Origin: Anaerolineaceae bacterium
GTDB taxonomy: Bacteria; Chloroflexota; Anaerolineae; Anaerolineales; Anaerolineaceae
Assembly: GCA_003448875.1 (NCBI GenBank)
Contig: DLXG01000130.1
Location: forward strand, 1 to 7,607
Direction: 5' to 3'
Length of the DNA stretch: 7,607 bases
Positions 1 through 7,189 of the stretch are shown in pieces. Below the pieces are notes generated by a model that was given only the letters and a program-made list of their open reading frames with translations, searched no databases and was not told the DNA's origin. Numbering within the stretch: the first letter of the stretch is position 1; each line of letters begins with the position of its first letter. Both the position numbers and the translations under genes were made by a program.

Positions 1-993
1 CCCGGCCCAATGCCCGTGCCGGTGCGCGCCCTCGAAGAACGGATTGCCTGCGAAATCACCTTTCCACGCGTTACCGGTTACCGTTACGATCTGCCATCCG
101 AACAGCTCACTGCTGTCTTTACCCCCGACTCAATCATGGCTCTTTCAACCAGCGAATTACCCGTCAGGACCGAGATGGCCTCAATCATCGGCGACGCAGA
201 ATACCACACCATTTACGGTTTGAAAAACCGCCGCGAACAGGAAATTGATTTCCGCCTCGCCAGTCTGGTGCTGGAAAAGTACTTTCGAGATGCAGACGGC
301 AACCCCAAACCCTGGCTGTTCCCCCAGCTGCTTCAAATTGCGCGCCGCTGGCGGACGGAATGCCTGGTTTGCAAGGATAATACCTTCCCTCAAATGCTGC
401 TGCTGACTGAACCGGCTCACAACGCAGCCGATAAAATCTACCGCGCTATTACGGCTTCCACTCCCGCTTCAAAAACCCTCCTCCCCATTTTGCGCCCCTA
501 CGACCCGATTGGTTCCACCCGTTATGTGGACTTCGACACCACCCGTCCGGTGTACAGGACAAATCCGGACAAGTGCCATGTTTCTCATGTAGTCGCAGAT
601 ACCGGCAGCTGGGAACAGAAGATGGCTCAGACACTGGAAGACATGGACGAGGTAATCTGTTATGTCAAGAACCACAATCTGGGGTTCACCATTCCCTATA
701 CTATGGAGGGACGCGAACACAGTTACCTGCCTGACTTTATTGTGAAACTGGATGACGGGCACGGGCGTGAAAATCCTTTGAACCTGATCATTGAAGTAAG
801 CGGCGAAGCGCGTAAAGACAAAGCCGTGAAGGTTGCCACCGCCCGCAATCTGTGGGTGCCTGCCATCAACAATCACGGCGGTTTTGGACGCTGGGCTTTT
901 CTGGAAATCAACGATCCGTGGGATGCACAGCACACCATTCGGGCTTTTGTAAATGGTGTAGAAATGAACAATCGCGGTATTACCCTGATGTGA
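1..993 (+). CDS. Type III-like restriction endonuclease (Res), C-terminal part, 5' truncated by window edge
   Basis: The frame is open from base 1 (three codons precede the first ATG at nt 10), so this is the tail of a larger protein, with 330 residues visible; nt 10 is not a true start. Numbered from base 1, residues ~202-248 carry the C-terminal pattern of type III Res subunits: a W-E-x-K-M-A-Q-x-L-E segment, a Y-V-K-N-H-N-L-G-F-x-I-P-Y stretch, then Y-L-P-D-F-I-V with PD at 244-245. About 20 residues on is LIIEVSGE (Glu265), then L-W-V-P-A-I-N-N-H-G-G-F-G-R-W-A-F. This fits a PD-(D/E)xK nuclease domain and resembles the BPTD_3080-type restriction endonucleases, in which a DEAD/SNF2-like helicase precedes the nuclease; that helicase would lie upstream, outside the window. 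The canonical ExK lysine reads Ser267; lysines at 272 and 274 may substitute. It would cut unmodified DNA with the Mod encoded at 2643. The stop is 11 nt before the next gene. Family assignment is firm, subfamily less so. Confidence 0.85.
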   Translation, partial: PGPMPVPVRALEERIACEITFPRVTGYRYDLPSEQLTAVFTPDSIMALSTSELPVRTEMASIIGDAEYHTIYGLKNRREQEIDFRLASLVLEKYFRDADGNPKPWLFPQLLQIARRWRTECLVCKDNTFPQMLLLTEPAHNAADKIYRAITASTPASKTLLPILRPYDPIGSTRYVDFDTTRPVYRTNPDKCHVSHVVADTGSWEQKMAQTLEDMDEVICYVKNHNLGFTIPYTMEGREHSYLPDFIVKLDDGHGRENPLNLIIEVSGEARKDKAVKVATARNLWVPAINNHGGFGRWAFLEINDPWDAQHTIRAFVNGVEMNNRGITLM

Positions 994-1004
994 GAGATAT
1001 CAAA

Positions 1005-2633
1005 ATGTTCCAGCCAGAAAACCAGAATAAAAAATATGATTTCCTGTTCAACGACATCGATTCCGGACGAATCAAGATACCGAAATTTCAACGTGACTTT
1101 GTCTGGACGAAAGAGCAGAGTGCAAAACTGATTGACAGCATCATCAAGGGATTCCCAATCGGAACCTTTATTTTCTGGAAAACCACTGAGGAATTGCGCC
1201 ATTTCAGGAATATCGGAAACATTAACCTTCCAGACACACCTTCCGGGGAACCGGTATTGTATGTACTGGATGGACAACAACGCATCACTTCTTTGTATGC
1301 GGTACGCAAAGGGGCAATTTTTACCAGGGAAGGTGAGGAAATCAATTACGGAGATATCTGTATCCTTCTTGATCCCGATCCTGATTCTGACGAGCAGATC
1401 GTAATCACAGAACCACCGGAAACCGGCGCATACATCTCAGTTTATCGCTTATTAAACAGTGATTTGACTGAACTGTTACAAAATTATCAGATTGAACACA
1501 TTAAGAAGATTGATATTTATAAACACCGACTCACCACCTACGATTTTTCGACCATTGTGATTTCCAATTATCCGCTCGACATTGCCTGTGAGATATTCAC
1601 AAGGATCAATACCGGCGGTACAGAACTCACATTGTTTGAAATCATGGTGGCAAAAACTTTTGATAACGAGCGTAATTTTGACCTTTCAGCACGGTATGAC
1701 GTCCTGATAAACAGCAATAACCATGGAAAAGACCTGGAAGACGCCGATTTTGAGACCATTCCTGCCATTACAGTTTTACAATGTGTCGCCGCCTGTATGG
1801 TTGGGCGAATACGGCGCCAGGATATCCTGAGACTCAACAAGAATGAATTCATTGATGCCTGGCCCGCAGTTACCGAATCGATTTTCACGGCAGTGGACTA
1901 CATTCGTACTGTTCTTCGCATTCCGGTCTCTCAATTGCTGCCCTATAACACATTACTGGTGCCCTTGACATACTTTTTCTATAAAAACCACAACCGCCCA
2001 ACCACTGCTCTGCAGGATAAATTAATATCCCAGTTTTTCTGGTGGGCTTCGCTGAGCAACCGTTATTCCTCAGGCGTTGAAACAAAAATGGCAAAAGATC
2101 TGGAACGCATGAACGAAATCCTTGCCGGTACTCCCCCTTCCTATCGGGGCGAGGAAGTTAACCTGACTCTGGATCACCTGCGCTATAAATGGTTCAGTAC
2201 TGGCGATGCTTTTTGTAAAGCAATCCTGTGTCTGTATGCATGGTTCCTTCCACGCTCTTTCAAGAACGACAGCCCGGTCAAGATCGACAATTCCTGGCTG
2301 AAGTCATCTACCAGTAAGAACTACCACCATTTCTTCCCGAGAGCATATCTGCGATCCAGAGGAGTGCCGGACTGGAAAGCCAACAGCATCCTCAATATCA
2401 CCATTGTGGACGAATATCTCAACAAAAATGCTATTCGAGCCAAATCTCCAGCGGAGTATATGAACACCTTCAGAAAAACAAACAAACATCTGGAAGAAAC
2501 CATGAAGACCCACCTGATAGACGACCTGGAGCGGTTCGGCATTTGGCAAAATGATTATGAAACCTTCCTGAACGAGCGCGGCCGCAGAGTTCTGGAAGAA
2601 TTGAATAATCGGTTAAATCCGGTTCTGGAGTGA
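1005..2633 (+). CDS. DUF262 + HNH-like (DUF1524-type) protein, GmrSD/BrxU/SspE-like nuclease
   Basis: 542 residues from ATG 1005, chosen because the preceding res stop is at 991-993, GAGAG at 992-996 lies 8 nt upstream, and the protein then begins with the usual DUF262 start, including I-P-K-F-Q-R-D-F-V-W (25-34). An in-frame ATG at 852 would only add residues that shadow res. The DUF262 signature V-L-D-G-Q-Q-R-I-T-S-L-Y is at 87-98 (DGQQR 89-93), and F-T-R-I-N-T-G-G-T-E-L (198-208) is a second conserved DUF262 block. Near the C-terminus, Y-H-H-F-F-P-R-A-Y-L (440-449) followed by spaced asparagines (460, 464, 473) and K-S-P-A-E-Y (480-485) matches the HNH-like DUF1524 domain. Family knowledge: DUF262 is a ParB/Srx-fold NTPase-like sensor domain and DUF1524 a His-dependent nuclease; fused forms (GmrSD, BrxU, SspE) restrict modified or phage DNA. 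It sits 11 nt after res and 9 nt before mod, suggesting co-expression. Several lines are AT-rich (28-43% G+C by count). Substrate is unknown. Confidence 0.87.
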   Translation: MFQPENQNKKYDFLFNDIDSGRIKIPKFQRDFVWTKEQSAKLIDSIIKGFPIGTFIFWKTTEELRHFRNIGNINLPDTPSGEPVLYVLDGQQRITSLYAVRKGAIFTREGEEINYGDICILLDPDPDSDEQIVITEPPETGAYISVYRLLNSDLTELLQNYQIEHIKKIDIYKHRLTTYDFSTIVISNYPLDIACEIFTRINTGGTELTLFEIMVAKTFDNERNFDLSARYDVLINSNNHGKDLEDADFETIPAITVLQCVAACMVGRIRRQDILRLNKNEFIDAWPAVTESIFTAVDYIRTVLRIPVSQLLPYNTLLVPLTYFFYKNHNRPTTALQDKLISQFFWWASLSNRYSSGVETKMAKDLERMNEILAGTPPSYRGEEVNLTLDHLRYKWFSTGDAFCKAILCLYAWFLPRSFKNDSPVKIDNSWLKSSTSKNYHHFFPRAYLRSRGVPDWKANSILNITIVDEYLNKNAIRAKSPAEYMNTFRKTNKHLEETMKTHLIDDLERFGIWQNDYETFLNERGRRVLEELNNRLNPVLE

Positions 2634-2642
2634 AATCAGACC

Positions 2643-5483
2643 ATGGTCCCCAAACGCAAATCTCAAAACAACATTCCTGTGGAACACATCAAACACAAAG
2701 ACACCCGCGCCAATATTCCCACCGAGGAACTGCGCGACTTTGTTGCCGATGAGGAACGCCAGCCCAAAACCATGCTTTACCCCCGCGATCCATCCCTTGA
2801 CCCTCAACTGGTCTGGAAGGGCAAGGACGAGCAGGATCAACATCCACTGGAAGTGCCGGTGGTGCCCATCTACATCCAGGAGAAGATCTCCCCGCAGGCG
2901 ATTATCGAAAATGTGCGCCAGCAGGCGCAGAAAGACCAGCCCGCGCAACTGAACCTGTTTGCCGATTTCAACGGCCTGCCCTTCGAGGACATGGTGGATT
3001 TCTACCACCATGAGCAGAACTGGACCAACCGCATGATTCTGGGCGATTCCCTGCTGGTGATGACCTCGCTGGCGGAGAAAGAAGGGCTGAAGGGCAGGGT
3101 GCAGATGATCTACATGGACCCGCCCTATGGGATTGAGTTTGGCTCGAACTGGCAGGTGAGCACGCGCAAACGGGATGTGAAGGATGGCAAGATCGAAGAC
3201 GCCACCCGCCAGCCCGAGCAGATCAAGGCTTTCCGTGATACCTGGCAGTTGGGTATACACTCTTATCTGGCATATATGCGTGACCGACTGGTGGTAAGTA
3301 GAGAACTGCTTACCGAGAGTGGAAGTATTTTTGTTCAGATTGGTGGGCAGAACTTACACTTAGTGGCCCTGCTCCTAGATGAAGTATTTGACTCTGAAAA
3401 TCGGATAGAGCTACTTTCTTTTCGCAAAAAGGGGATGCCTTTAACTGGTGTTTTGCTGGAAGGAAGCTATGACTATATTTTATGGTATGCAAAAGATAAG
3501 AAAAATGTCAAATTCCGTAAACTGTTTAAGGAAATGATTACTGAGGGGGATTCTCATTGGGATTGGATTCAATTGCCTGATAATACGCGTAGGAAGTTAG
3601 CCGCTGAAGAGATATCAAACCATAAACTTATACCATCTCAAGGCAAAATTTATCAACTTAGCAACCTATATCCGTCAGGAACCTTTGCAACAGGATTTTA
3701 TGATTTCGATTTTGAAGGTAGACAATTTTCTCCTCCTGCTGGTAGATGTTGGAAGACTCCCATTCAAGGGATGACAAGAATGATCAAGGCAAATCGTTTA
3801 CAGCCTTATCAGGATGGTAAAACAATTCGCCACATAATTTTTGAGGCCGATTATCCAGTTTCCCCAATAGATAATATTTGGACAGATACAGCACCACCTA
3901 GCGATAAAGTATATGTGGTGCAAACTGCACGTAGGGTCATTGAACGTTGCATCCTCATGGCAACCGACCCCGGCGACCTAGTGCTGGATCCCACCTGCGG
4001 CAGCGGCACCACAGCTTACGTCGCTGAGCAGTGGGGGCGGCGCTGGATCACCATTGACACCTCGCGCGTCGCCATCGCCCTGGCGCGCACCCGCCTGATG
4101 GCAGCGCGCTTCCCCTACTACCTGCTGGCAGATTCGCCTGAGGGCATCAAAAAAGAAGCAGAACTCAGCGGACAGCTCCCGCCATCGCCGCTGCCGCCGA
4201 CGATAAATGAGATCAAAAAGGGCTTCGTTTACCGACGCGTCCCCCACATCACCCTCAAATCCATCGCCAACAATGAAGAAATTGATGTCATCCATGCAAA
4301 GTGGCAGGAGCAGCTCGAACCGCTGCGCGCCCGCATCAACCAGGCGGCGGGGAAGAACTGGCAGGAATGGGAAATCCCGCGCCTGCCCTCACCCTTCCAG
4401 AGCGAAAAGGAGCGCGTCGAAACTGAAAAAGCCCTGCGCTCTGCGGGAATCCTGCCGGATTCGGAAACCTGGAAGTTGATCGAAGAATGGTGGAACCTGC
4501 GCCGCCAGCGCCAGAAAGAGATTGACGAGTCCATCGCCCGCCACGCCGATATGGAACTGCTCTACGATCAGCCCTATGAGGACAGTAAAAAAATCCGCGT
4601 TACCGGTCCGTTCACCGTGGAAAGCCTTTCGCCGCACCGCGTGCTCTCCACCGATGAAGAGCGCCCTCAATCCGAAGTCGCCGCTCAGAAACAGGCGGGG
4701 GCAGGTCAGTTTGAAGCGATGATCATCGAAAACCTGCGGACGGCCGGGGTACAGAACACAAAGAAGAACGAACGGCTGAAATTCAGCCGGCTGGAGCCGT
4801 ATGCAGGCACCTGGATTCATGCCGCGGGGGAGTATCAGGAGAAGGATGGAACGGTGCGGCGCGCCGCAGTCACCATCGGGCCCGAACATGGAACAGTGGG
4901 TCCGGATCTGATTAAGGAAGCCGCCAAGGAAGCCGTACAGGGCATTGGCTTTGATCTGCTGATAGTTCTGGGATTTGCCTTTGACCCTCACGTGCTTGAG
5001 GAAGCCAGACGATACGGAACACTGACCGTGCTTCCGACCCGCATCAATCCGGATCTGCAGATGGGCGGTGAACTGCTCAAAAAGACCGGCTCCGCTAACC
5101 TGTTTATGGTGTTTGGCGAACCGGATATCGAAATCCGCCAGATGGATGACGGACAACTGGTTGTGGAAATTCGCGGTGTGGACATCTATGACCCGACTAC
5201 CGGTGAGATTCGTTCCAGTTCCACCGATGAAATTGCCTGCTGGTTTATAGACACCAATTACAACGGCGAGAGTTTCTTCGTGCGCCATGCCTATTTCACC
5301 GGCGCCGATCAGCCGTATGAAAAGCTCAAACGCGCCCTGAGAGCCGAAATTGATGAATCGGCCTGGAGCAGACTGTACTCAACCACCAGTTATCCGTTTG
5401 AAAAACCGCAAACCGGCAAAATCGCCGTCAAGGTGATCAATCATTACGGCGATGAAGTGTTGAAGGTATATTATATAAAGTAG
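2643..5483 (+). CDS. DNA adenine-N6 methyltransferase, type III-like Mod with long C-terminal region
   Basis: 946 residues. ATG 2643 has GGAG at 2627-2630 upstream and lies 9 nt after the previous stop. Motif order is that of beta-class amino-methyltransferases: catalytic motif IV D-P-P-Y at 159-162 comes first, and the AdoMet-binding motif I L-D-P-T-C-G-S-G-T-T at 448-457 comes last, followed by W-I-T-I-D-T-S-R (468-475). Between them are S-G-S-I-F-V-Q-I-G (226-234) and D-Y-I-L-W-Y-A-K (277-284), typical of type III Mod, then a variable target-recognition segment to about 420. It should transfer methyl from AdoMet to adenine in the recognition site and supply specificity to Res. Residues ~500-946 form an extension beyond the catalytic domain, making it longer than classical Mod proteins (roughly 550-700 aa); 500-690 is charged and partly helical, 690-946 looks like a compact domain I cannot name. 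The reading frame is intact. Nt 3245-3960 is much AT-richer than both ends, pointing to exchange of the recognition segment. The target sequence cannot be read from this. Confidence 0.92.
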   Translation: MVPKRKSQNNIPVEHIKHKDTRANIPTEELRDFVADEERQPKTMLYPRDPSLDPQLVWKGKDEQDQHPLEVPVVPIYIQEKISPQAIIENVRQQAQKDQPAQLNLFADFNGLPFEDMVDFYHHEQNWTNRMILGDSLLVMTSLAEKEGLKGRVQMIYMDPPYGIEFGSNWQVSTRKRDVKDGKIEDATRQPEQIKAFRDTWQLGIHSYLAYMRDRLVVSRELLTESGSIFVQIGGQNLHLVALLLDEVFDSENRIELLSFRKKGMPLTGVLLEGSYDYILWYAKDKKNVKFRKLFKEMITEGDSHWDWIQLPDNTRRKLAAEEISNHKLIPSQGKIYQLSNLYPSGTFATGFYDFDFEGRQFSPPAGRCWKTPIQGMTRMIKANRLQPYQDGKTIRHIIFEADYPVSPIDNIWTDTAPPSDKVYVVQTARRVIERCILMATDPGDLVLDPTCGSGTTAYVAEQWGRRWITIDTSRVAIALARTRLMAARFPYYLLADSPEGIKKEAELSGQLPPSPLPPTINEIKKGFVYRRVPHITLKSIANNEEIDVIHAKWQEQLEPLRARINQAAGKNWQEWEIPRLPSPFQSEKERVETEKALRSAGILPDSETWKLIEEWWNLRRQRQKEIDESIARHADMELLYDQPYEDSKKIRVTGPFTVESLSPHRVLSTDEERPQSEVAAQKQAGAGQFEAMIIENLRTAGVQNTKKNERLKFSRLEPYAGTWIHAAGEYQEKDGTVRRAAVTIGPEHGTVGPDLIKEAAKEAVQGIGFDLLIVLGFAFDPHVLEEARRYGTLTVLPTRINPDLQMGGELLKKTGSANLFMVFGEPDIEIRQMDDGQLVVEIRGVDIYDPTTGEIRSSSTDEIACWFIDTNYNGESFFVRHAYFTGADQPYEKLKRALRAEIDESAWSRLYSTTSYPFEKPQTGKIAVKVINHYGDEVLKVYYIK
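3245..3960 (+). other. AT-rich target-recognition segment within mod (putative exchanged module)
   Basis: Hand counts give about 41% G+C over 3241-3960 (292 of 720), with single 60-base lines down to 27%. The preceding 3061-3240 is about 58% (105 of 180) and the following 3961-4080 about 69% (83 of 120). The segment encodes residues ~201-439. The edges fall just after the W-Q-L-G-I-H region following DPPY and just before the L-D-P-T-C-G-S-G AdoMet motif, so conserved blocks flank it. Codons rare elsewhere in the gene (TTA, ATA, CTA) appear here. Recombination at conserved flanks is the usual way Mod specificity domains are swapped; that this happened here is inference from composition. Confidence 0.75.
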
Positions 5484-5518
5484 CCTGAATCTATCCCCTG
5501 ACCGGAAAGGAGGATGCC
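5484..5518 (+). other. 35-nt intergenic spacer between mod and the CBS/HEPN gene
   Basis: This is the longest non-coding stretch in the window. It holds the ribosome binding site of the next gene and little else. I see no stem-loop with a T-run and no credible -35/-10 pair, so transcription most likely reads through from mod. Confidence 0.7.
5506..5513 (+). promoter_or_regulatory. Consensus Shine-Dalgarno AAAGGAGG
   Basis: AAAGGAGG ends 5 nt before ATG 5519. It is the only full-consensus ribosome binding site in the window (the others are GAGAG, GGAG and GGGAG), and it fixes the start. A nearby ATG at 5514 is in another frame. Confidence 0.85.
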
Positions 5519-7189
5519 ATGCCCTATCTGGTTGAACAGTTACTGCAAGGAAAGCCAGAGCCGCTCTGCGCTTTACCGCAGGAGGCCGTGCGTGAGGCTT
5601 TGCAAAAAATGCTGGAAAACGATTACAGCCAGCTGCCGGTAGTGGAGGAAAAAGGCAAAAACAAATACATCAAAGGAATTATTCGATACAAAGATATTGT
5701 CCAGTCCATGCTGCATCTGGAACTTTCGCTGGCCGATCTGCAGGTGGTAGACGCCATGTTGACCACCCCGCGGCTGTATTACCTGGATGATGATCTGTTC
5801 GACCTGCTCGATGCGCTGCAGGAGCATAATGCCGTCTTGATCGCCGATCGGGAAAAGGTGCTGCTCGGCATCATCACCACCTGGGATGTGATGGCCTACT
5901 TTCGCACCCGCAGCGAAGACCTGATGCGCATCGAAGATATAGAAAGCACGATCAAAGAGTTAATTCGGAATGCCTGTACGAATGCAGACGGCAATCTGGA
6001 TGAAAAAGTGCTGAAACACTGTATTGCCGACATCACCCGCAAGCAACGCGATAGCAACGAAAAACCCCCGGAATTTGAAGAACTCACTCTGAGCCAGTAC
6101 ATCCATCTTCTGCTGCACAGCCACATCTGGGACAAAATCAGGCCAGTTTTCGGAAACAATCGGGAAATCTTACGCAAAAACCTGGATGACATTCGCGAGA
6201 TTCGCAATTTGCTGACCCACTTTCGGGATGAACCAACCGCACAACAGCGGCAGAAAATTCAAATATTCAACGACTGGTTGAACCGCCGTGTCCAGACCTG
6301 GCAGTCTGATCAGCGGCATCCGGAAAATCTGCTGCAGTATCTGGACGGGAGACAGATCTTCTCAACTGACCGGCCAGAGACGTCCGCTGCGCCACTCTCC
6401 GGTGAAAATCAGGCAACGGTAGAGGCCGGCTGCCCACCTGAAATTGAAGTTGCTGAAGCCGAAGGCAACCGCAACCGTTACGCCGCTCTGGCGGACTGGC
6501 TGCAAAACCGGCCGGATGATGTTGAACAGGTCAACATGACATTCAATCAGATTGAAGAAATCATCCAGTCTGCCCTGCCCGCTTCTGCTTATCGTCACCG
6601 GGCCTGGTGGGCCAATGATTCGGTTGCTCACAGCCATTCGCGGCAATGGCTGGAGGCTGGGTGGCGGACTTCCTTTATCAACCTGGATGAACAACGCGTG
6701 GAATTTACCCGCATCCGCGAACGGAAAGAACTCTATATTCGGTTCTTCAACCGCCTGATGGATGCGCTGGAGAAAAAATCCGATTTCCCGCTGGAAAAAA
6801 CCAGACCGCAGGGGCAAAGCTGGCTGGTGGTGAAGCGGCTGCCCTGTTCAATCTGCAAGGGGGGAACCATCGCCTTCGTCTTTTCCTTCTCTCGCGACCG
6901 ACGTTTCCGGACAGAACTGTATATTGATGCCGGAGATCAGGCTCTCAGTAAAAACATTTTTGACCGCCTTTATGCTCATCAACAGACACTGGAAGACGAA
7001 TTGGGCAAACTTTGCTGGGAGCGGCTGGATCACCGTCGGGCATCCCGCATCGCCATTTATCAAACAGTACATATTCAGGAAACTGATAATCACGATCAAT
7101 TGATTGAATGGGCGGTGAACACCATGCCTCGCTTTTATAGAGCCTTTGCCCCTCTGGTTGAAGCGGCACTCCGGGAGTTGAGTAAATGA
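5519..7189 (+). CDS. CBS-pair / HEPN-like / DUF7662 / DUF4268 multidomain protein
   Basis: 556 residues with a consensus Shine-Dalgarno 5 nt before the start. Residues ~14-64 and ~76-128 are two CBS motifs (Y-S-Q-L-P-V-V then I-K-G-I-I-R-Y-K-D-I; later L-L-G-I-I-T-T-W-D-V), forming one Bateman module, a fold that usually binds adenosyl ligands such as AMP, ATP or AdoMet. Residues ~138-260 are helical and contain I-R-N-L-L-T-H-F, giving the HEPN R-x4-H motif (Arg229, His234); the surroundings recall Swt1-type HEPN domains. A polar linker (~262-318) leads to ~319-398 (M-T-F-N-Q-I-E-E-I-I, then R-A-W-W-A-N-D and W-L-E-A-G-W), which I recognise as DUF7662. Residues ~403-553 match DUF4268 (P-Q-G-Q-S-W-L; R-R-F-R-T-E-L-Y-I-D; W-E-R-L-D-H-R-R-A-S-R-I-A). 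DUF4268 proteins are common beside R-M genes, but the function is not established. No signal peptide or membrane segment, so probably cytosolic. A ligand-controlled RNase or DNA-recognition role is inference. The stop overlaps the next start. Confidence 0.85.
   Translation: MPYLVEQLLQGKPEPLCALPQEAVREALQKMLENDYSQLPVVEEKGKNKYIKGIIRYKDIVQSMLHLELSLADLQVVDAMLTTPRLYYLDDDLFDLLDALQEHNAVLIADREKVLLGIITTWDVMAYFRTRSEDLMRIEDIESTIKELIRNACTNADGNLDEKVLKHCIADITRKQRDSNEKPPEFEELTLSQYIHLLLHSHIWDKIRPVFGNNREILRKNLDDIREIRNLLTHFRDEPTAQQRQKIQIFNDWLNRRVQTWQSDQRHPENLLQYLDGRQIFSTDRPETSAAPLSGENQATVEAGCPPEIEVAEAEGNRNRYAALADWLQNRPDDVEQVNMTFNQIEEIIQSALPASAYRHRAWWANDSVAHSHSRQWLEAGWRTSFINLDEQRVEFTRIRERKELYIRFFNRLMDALEKKSDFPLEKTRPQGQSWLVVKRLPCSICKGGTIAFVFSFSRDRRFRTELYIDAGDQALSKNIFDRLYAHQQTLEDELGKLCWERLDHRRASRIAIYQTVHIQETDNHDQLIEWAVNTMPRFYRAFAPLVEAALRELSK
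7173..7177 (+). promoter_or_regulatory. Ribosome binding site GGGAG for the C5 methyltransferase
   Basis: GGGAG lies 8 nt before ATG 7186, inside the last codons of the preceding gene. Together with the ATGA overlap (7186-7189) it supports this start and translational coupling. Confidence 0.65.

Noticed and set aside
68..88. Short GTTACC-type direct repeat (ttaccggttaccgttac)
   Set aside because: Only partial copies within a coding region that encodes the conserved V-T-G-Y-R-Y segment; no array or symmetric operator.
852..1004. In-frame N-terminal extension of the DUF262 gene from ATG 852
   Set aside because: It would overlap the end of res by about 140 nt, has no DUF262-like content, and its residues only reflect the conserved res coding sequence. 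ATG 1005 directly after the res stop fits the family start.
2613..3260. 215-codon antisense open frame over the start of mod
   Set aside because: It is opposite the clearly conserved Mod N-terminus and DPPY motif, with no family resemblance of its own.
4587..4593. Run of seven A in mod, considered as a phase-variation tract
   Set aside because: It is short for a slippage switch, the frame is intact on both sides, and no tandem repeat is present. Ordinary lysine codons explain it.
4389..5288. 299-codon antisense open frame
   Set aside because: It lies wholly inside mod, shows no recognisable motif, and is best explained as a shadow of the high-G+C coding strand.
5484..5518. Possible internal promoter (TATATAA-like bases around 5472-5479) ahead of the CBS/HEPN gene
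   Set aside because: The bases lie in the last codons of mod, and I see no convincing -35 box at proper spacing. Operon read-through is simpler.
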